Source: Aquitalea aquatilis
Lineage (GTDB): Bacteria; Pseudomonadota; Gammaproteobacteria; Burkholderiales; Chromobacteriaceae
Reading direction: 5' to 3'
Length of the DNA stretch: 64,000 bases
Assembly: GCF_005155025.1 (NCBI RefSeq)
Contig: NZ_CP039731.1
Coordinates: 3,720,001-3,784,000, forward strand
Shown: positions 62,901 to 64,000 of the stretch, piece by piece
How the letters are laid out: the number at the start of each line of letters is the position of its first letter
Position numbering within the stretch: position 1 is the first letter of the stretch
Made by a program: the position numbers and the translations under genes
Notes under the pieces: generated by a model
The model's database searches: none
Told to the model about the DNA's origin: nothing
Seen by the model: only the letters and a program-made list of their open reading frames with translations

Positions 62901-64000
62901 GGCAACTGATAAAGATCCATATCGATTTCATCCGGTGTGCTGTCGATACGGTTCTGATTATTGGTCTTGAACCAGACATCCACCGCCGCCGCGCTGGATC
63001 CGTCATTACGGATAACCGAGCCGGTCTGCCCCAGGGTATTGCCATTGGCATCAACGCTATTGGTGTCGGTGTACGCGGTATTGATGGCCTTGATGCCAGC
63101 CTGGGCCAGCGTCAATAACTCACCGTCATCGGTCACACCATCTCCATTGGCATCACGCCAGATATGCAGATCGGCAAAAATCTTGTCTGCTGCATCAATC
63201 TTGCCATCGCCATTGTCGTCAAAAGACGCAAGAGCCCGGAAACCGTTGGCAGCAGCCGAACCATCCGCGGCCAGCGTATTACTGCCAAACAACTCTCCAC
63301 CATTATTGATCTGGCCATCACCGTTCAGATCACGCACCAGCAGGCCATCATCCGCCCCCACCCAGGCGGTTTGCTCTTGCAAGCCATCCTTGTTGTGATC
63401 GAAGTAATGCGCACCAATACCGACGGTTTCGACACCATCACCATCCAGATCAATCACAATGGGAGAAGTAATGGGCTCTGCCTTGCCCATATTCGGCCCC
63501 GGAGGCAATGGCGGGTCTTCTTCCAGCAGATGAATACCCAGGTCATGGTTTTTATACTTATCAATCACTAGGCCGTTGTTAACGGTGAGCTTGTTACCCA
63601 CTAATACGTAAGTAAATCGACCATCCTTACTCTTATAGACGCCAGCTGGATCGTCTTTTTGGTGCACACCACCAGTCAATAACGACTTGCTAGCAATAAG
63701 CTCATTTTTCTTGAAATAGACCTCACCTTTTCCATCATCATCAAGAATATAATCTTGCATGTCGGTAATATACGAATCAAAGCCCCCCCCACCTTTTAAT
63801 GTATCGCGCCCGACTCCCCCAACAAGAAGATCACGCCCATCGCCCCCCAGTAGAACATCCTGGCCATTACCACCGAAAATTTTGTCATCACCTGCCCCCC
63901 CTGCCAAGAGGTCATCACCATCCATCCCAAACAGAATGTCATTCCCATCTCCAGCATCAAAAATATCTGAAGATATTCCGCCAACTACAGCATCATTACT
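56993..64000 (-). CDS. giant RTX protein, FrpC-like, N-terminus outside window
   Basis: The frame is open to the right edge, giving 2335 visible residues. Order from N to C: a GGxGxDxL calcium-binding block; an FrpC-type module (DLDGDGVETVGIGAHYFDHN and further EF-hand-like loops); a helical region; several RTX blocks alternating with strands such as IESIRFADGSSWSYGDLVN; about seven repeats of the type YYIDSLNDVVVEAANEGIDT; two cadherin-like domains (NRAPVLSAALPDQTAGEGLA); a last RTX array; and a C-terminal tail (SLQPTLAANWK) that probably holds the type I export signal. Likely a secreted or surface-retained adhesin or toxin. Exported by the TolC-family protein next door. Confidence 0.92.
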   Translation of the reverse strand, partial: SNDAVVGGISSDIFDAGDGNDILFGMDGDDLLAGGAGDDKIFGGNGQDVLLGGDGRDLLVGGVGRDTLKGGGGFDSYITDMQDYILDDDGKGEVYFKKNELIASKSLLTGGVHQKDDPAGVYKSKDGRFTYVLVGNKLTVNNGLVIDKYKNHDLGIHLLEEDPPLPPGPNMGKAEPITSPIVIDLDGDGVETVGIGAHYFDHNKDGLQEQTAWVGADDGLLVRDLNGDGQINNGGELFGSNTLAADGSAAANGFRALASFDDNGDGKIDAADKIFADLHIWRDANGDGVTDDGELLTLAQAGIKAINTAYTDTNSVDANGNTLGQTGSVIRNDGSSAAAVDVWFKTNNQNRIDSTPDEIDMDLYQLPDAIGFGQVHDLRTAMAGDATLRKMVENYIANPASNPLDNIIYRWTGSEGVDPNSRDSSNGYGHVMDARQLVTLEHLSGRGYLGTWCWGTRDPNPHGKAAPVLIAEYEKFKKFFQAELLAQTVYAGKLDFINSAFSSASQGMAIDFPAMQAALTAMDPNDPIKAGILSVLHDLSLYNPQLEQQLLDIVAELGTDADDTIIGRDRNDVIQGHKGNDLLFGAAGNDTYQFQIGDGQDRIYDSSGQDVLVFLSADITPDRLRLTRDATTVWINIQDANGRDTGDRIQIDSFFDFDGNVAEGLIESIRFADGSSWSYGDLVNRLISASTPGDDQLYGTPLDDRINGLSGNDKLYGYAGNDVLDGGKGNDFLTGDAGNDTLIGGEGDDLLVGGKGQDTYLFSAGHGKDTIRNYDNNEGSIDIIRFDASIASSAVTLERVGDNLLIHSSATDVITVERYFDGDGQTGYAVDRIEFADGKVWLVKDVLVSMQRATEGNDYIGGYVIDDVIDGLGGDDIIDGMGGNDILHGGNGNDTLSGGDGNDMLYGDAGDDHLSGGYGNDVLQGAVGNDVLDGGDGQDSLDGGDGDDWLVGGNGADILRGGSGRDSLNGDNGNDILQGGTGDDTLSGDAGADTYVFARGDGKDYVMDDYQDLTTVALIDLSVSEVTFRRHNNDLVLSFSSSPEDRITLGGFFWEDMPRNVIQMMEGNTVTTLDAVAIVAATQRPSAADDVIEGSAKADVLSGAAGNDTLWGMDGNDTLNGGVGNDSLLGGTGDDRYVFVAGDGSDTVMDVAGNDTIVLSSLTAKTAILRRDGDDLVISNTVTADQIRVQQHFYTEYDKSHPLAIDTIVLGDGTSWDLEAIRLQVLQGSDGDDVIFGHPENDVIHGGKGNDKLNGLIGDDTIYGEAGDDVIEDRLGRNALYGGDGNDTLIGSGLLDGGAGNDILKGNVDLSAPDTLVGGLGDDTYYIDSLNDVVVEAANEGIDTIYTTSWLTRMADNVEILRMAEDGGMQEAVGNAQDNTMYGNVSDNRLDGGAGADTLIGGAGNDTYVIDNLQDVVVELADEGRDTIETGSFSYTLQDNVENLTLTGSANLDGTGNAANNILTGNDGNNRLDGGLGQDTLYGGRGNDTFVVDSEGDQVIESMSEGIDTIERSYDTLYVLERNVENLVLKGNVIHGNGNELDNVITGNAADNSLLGLTGNDTLIGGAGNDALFGGEGQDTLIGGSGDDYYEIDDVGDVIVEQEGEGDDFVRSSVSWTLGANVERLALDGTANLNATGNALANGLWGNDGDNVLAGGTGNDYLSGGLGNDIYVFNKGDGQDTIDNTDVSSASDTLRLGAGIAEADVLAFQSGNNMFLKLKNSTDQIGFLDYYAANTTLNGQAADHKIDRIEFANGVVWDQAKIQSVVDRANNNHAPVLNSGLPTLQAKAGAVFSYVVPVNTITDPDVWDSITYSVKMQDGSPLPSWLSFDASTRTLSGTPGTANVGSLKFVLWGTDNYNYSTGVYVNMTIGAANRAPVLSAALPDQTAGEGLAFTYTVASNAFTDPDSGDTLSYGATLADGKALPSWLTFNASTRQFSGTPPVGASGTVSVMVTARDSGNLTASDVFDLVVSVKNLTLTGTSGVDTLNGGAGNDTLSGLAGNDILNGGAGNDTLDGGAGNDTMNGGLGNDTYVVDSTADVINENASEGTDTVQSSVSYTLGNNLENLTLTGTAAINGTGNALDNVLIGNSAINTLTGGAGNDRLDGGTGADTLLGGTGDDLYIVDNTGDKITENANEGTDTVQSSVTWTLGNNLENLTLTGTTAINGTGNSLANVLIGNAGSNILDGGAGNDDLWGGAGSDTLKGGLGNDIYRLKRGDGADIIQDQDSTAGNTDQLILGSDVRYDQLWFQKSSNDLVVTIIGSSDKVTIQNWYLAGSGTNNQVEQIRSGDGKLLLNSQVQNLVSAMASFSPPAAGQTSLPSNYSSSLQPTLAANWK
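62690..63466 (-). other. FrpC-type self-processing module within the RTX protein
   Basis: From PIVIDLDGDGVETVG to about the RWTGSEGVDPNS region the sequence follows the self-processing module known from Neisseria FrpC, with its EF-hand-like loops (FDHNKDGLQEQTAW, VRDLNGDGQINNGGELFGSN, DDNGDGKIDAADKIF, RDANGDGVTDDGEL). In FrpC, calcium triggers cleavage of an Asp-Pro bond at the module's start. Here the residue before that Pro is Ser (TSPIVIDLDGDG). The nearest Asp-Pro lies about 17 residues upstream (LLEEDPPLPP). Confidence 0.65.

Noticed and set aside
57000-64000. Short regular repeats that might suggest a CRISPR array
   Set aside because: The periodicity is that of RTX nonapeptides in an unbroken coding frame; there are no unique spacers between constant repeats.

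Overview
The window looks like a chromosomal segment of a GC-rich, facultatively denitrifying betaproteobacterium. The gene set (narGHJI with NarX/NarL, a NIT-domain chemoreceptor, ydcSTUV-patD, ampR-ampC, an FrpC-like RTX giant) fits the Neisseriales/Chromobacteriaceae (Aquitalea, Chromobacterium or Vogesella type). This placement is inferred from gene content and protein resemblance recalled from memory; no database was searched.

Layout. 1-759: end of a LysR regulator. 0.8-17.5 kb: a nitrate-respiration region. It holds narGHJI (minus strand), a nitrate-sensing-type chemoreceptor, the transporters narK2 and narK1, the divergent sensor-regulator pair narX-narL, and moaA for the molybdenum cofactor that NarG needs. 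An orphan pilin gene and a decayed transposase fragment sit between narG and the chemoreceptor. 17.6-23.4 kb: a compact minus-strand operon encoding four predicted exported proteins: an OmpA-family protein, a caspase-like (C14) protease with an EF-hand, a small unknown protein, and a TPR-CHAT protease. I consider this the best candidate for an undescribed system. 23.7-29.2 kb: a putrescine/GABA-type ABC transporter with gamma-aminobutyraldehyde dehydrogenase; its binding-protein gene carries an in-frame TAG 42 codons before its natural end. 29.4-41.6 kb: regulators and redox/detoxification genes (LysR, HxlR with a divergent reductase operon, AmpR-AmpC, azoreductase, GlxA-type AraC regulator). 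41.8-44.8 kb: a periplasmic copper-handling operon (Tat-exported multicopper oxidase, Met-rich protein, DUF411 protein, His-rich protein).

44.8-55.4 kb is accessory DNA. It contains an IS256-like transposase tail, a tautomerase-like gene, a Mu Com-like zinc finger gene overlapping a C5-cytosine methyltransferase, IS21-like end repeats and a tRNA-3'-end-like attachment site. From 48 kb there follows an AT-rich integrative element: a P4-type integrase, an AlpA-type regulator, a DUF3987/YfjI-type ATPase, two inovirus Gp2-like putative HUH replication proteins (one with a degenerate H-x-H motif), a perfect 26-bp-stem hairpin just upstream of them, and an H-NS-type protein.

55.4-64 kb: a TolC-family outer membrane protein gene downstream of a giant RTX protein gene that runs off the right edge. 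The RTX protein carries an FrpC-like self-processing-type module, many calcium-binding nonapeptide blocks and two cadherin-like Ig domains.

Within the nitrate region the genes form one circuit: NarX/NarL sense nitrate, NarK1/K2 import it and export nitrite, NarGHI reduces it, NarJ and MoaA help mature the enzyme, and the NIT chemoreceptor probably steers swimming by the same cue. No rRNA, complete tRNA or CRISPR array was seen.
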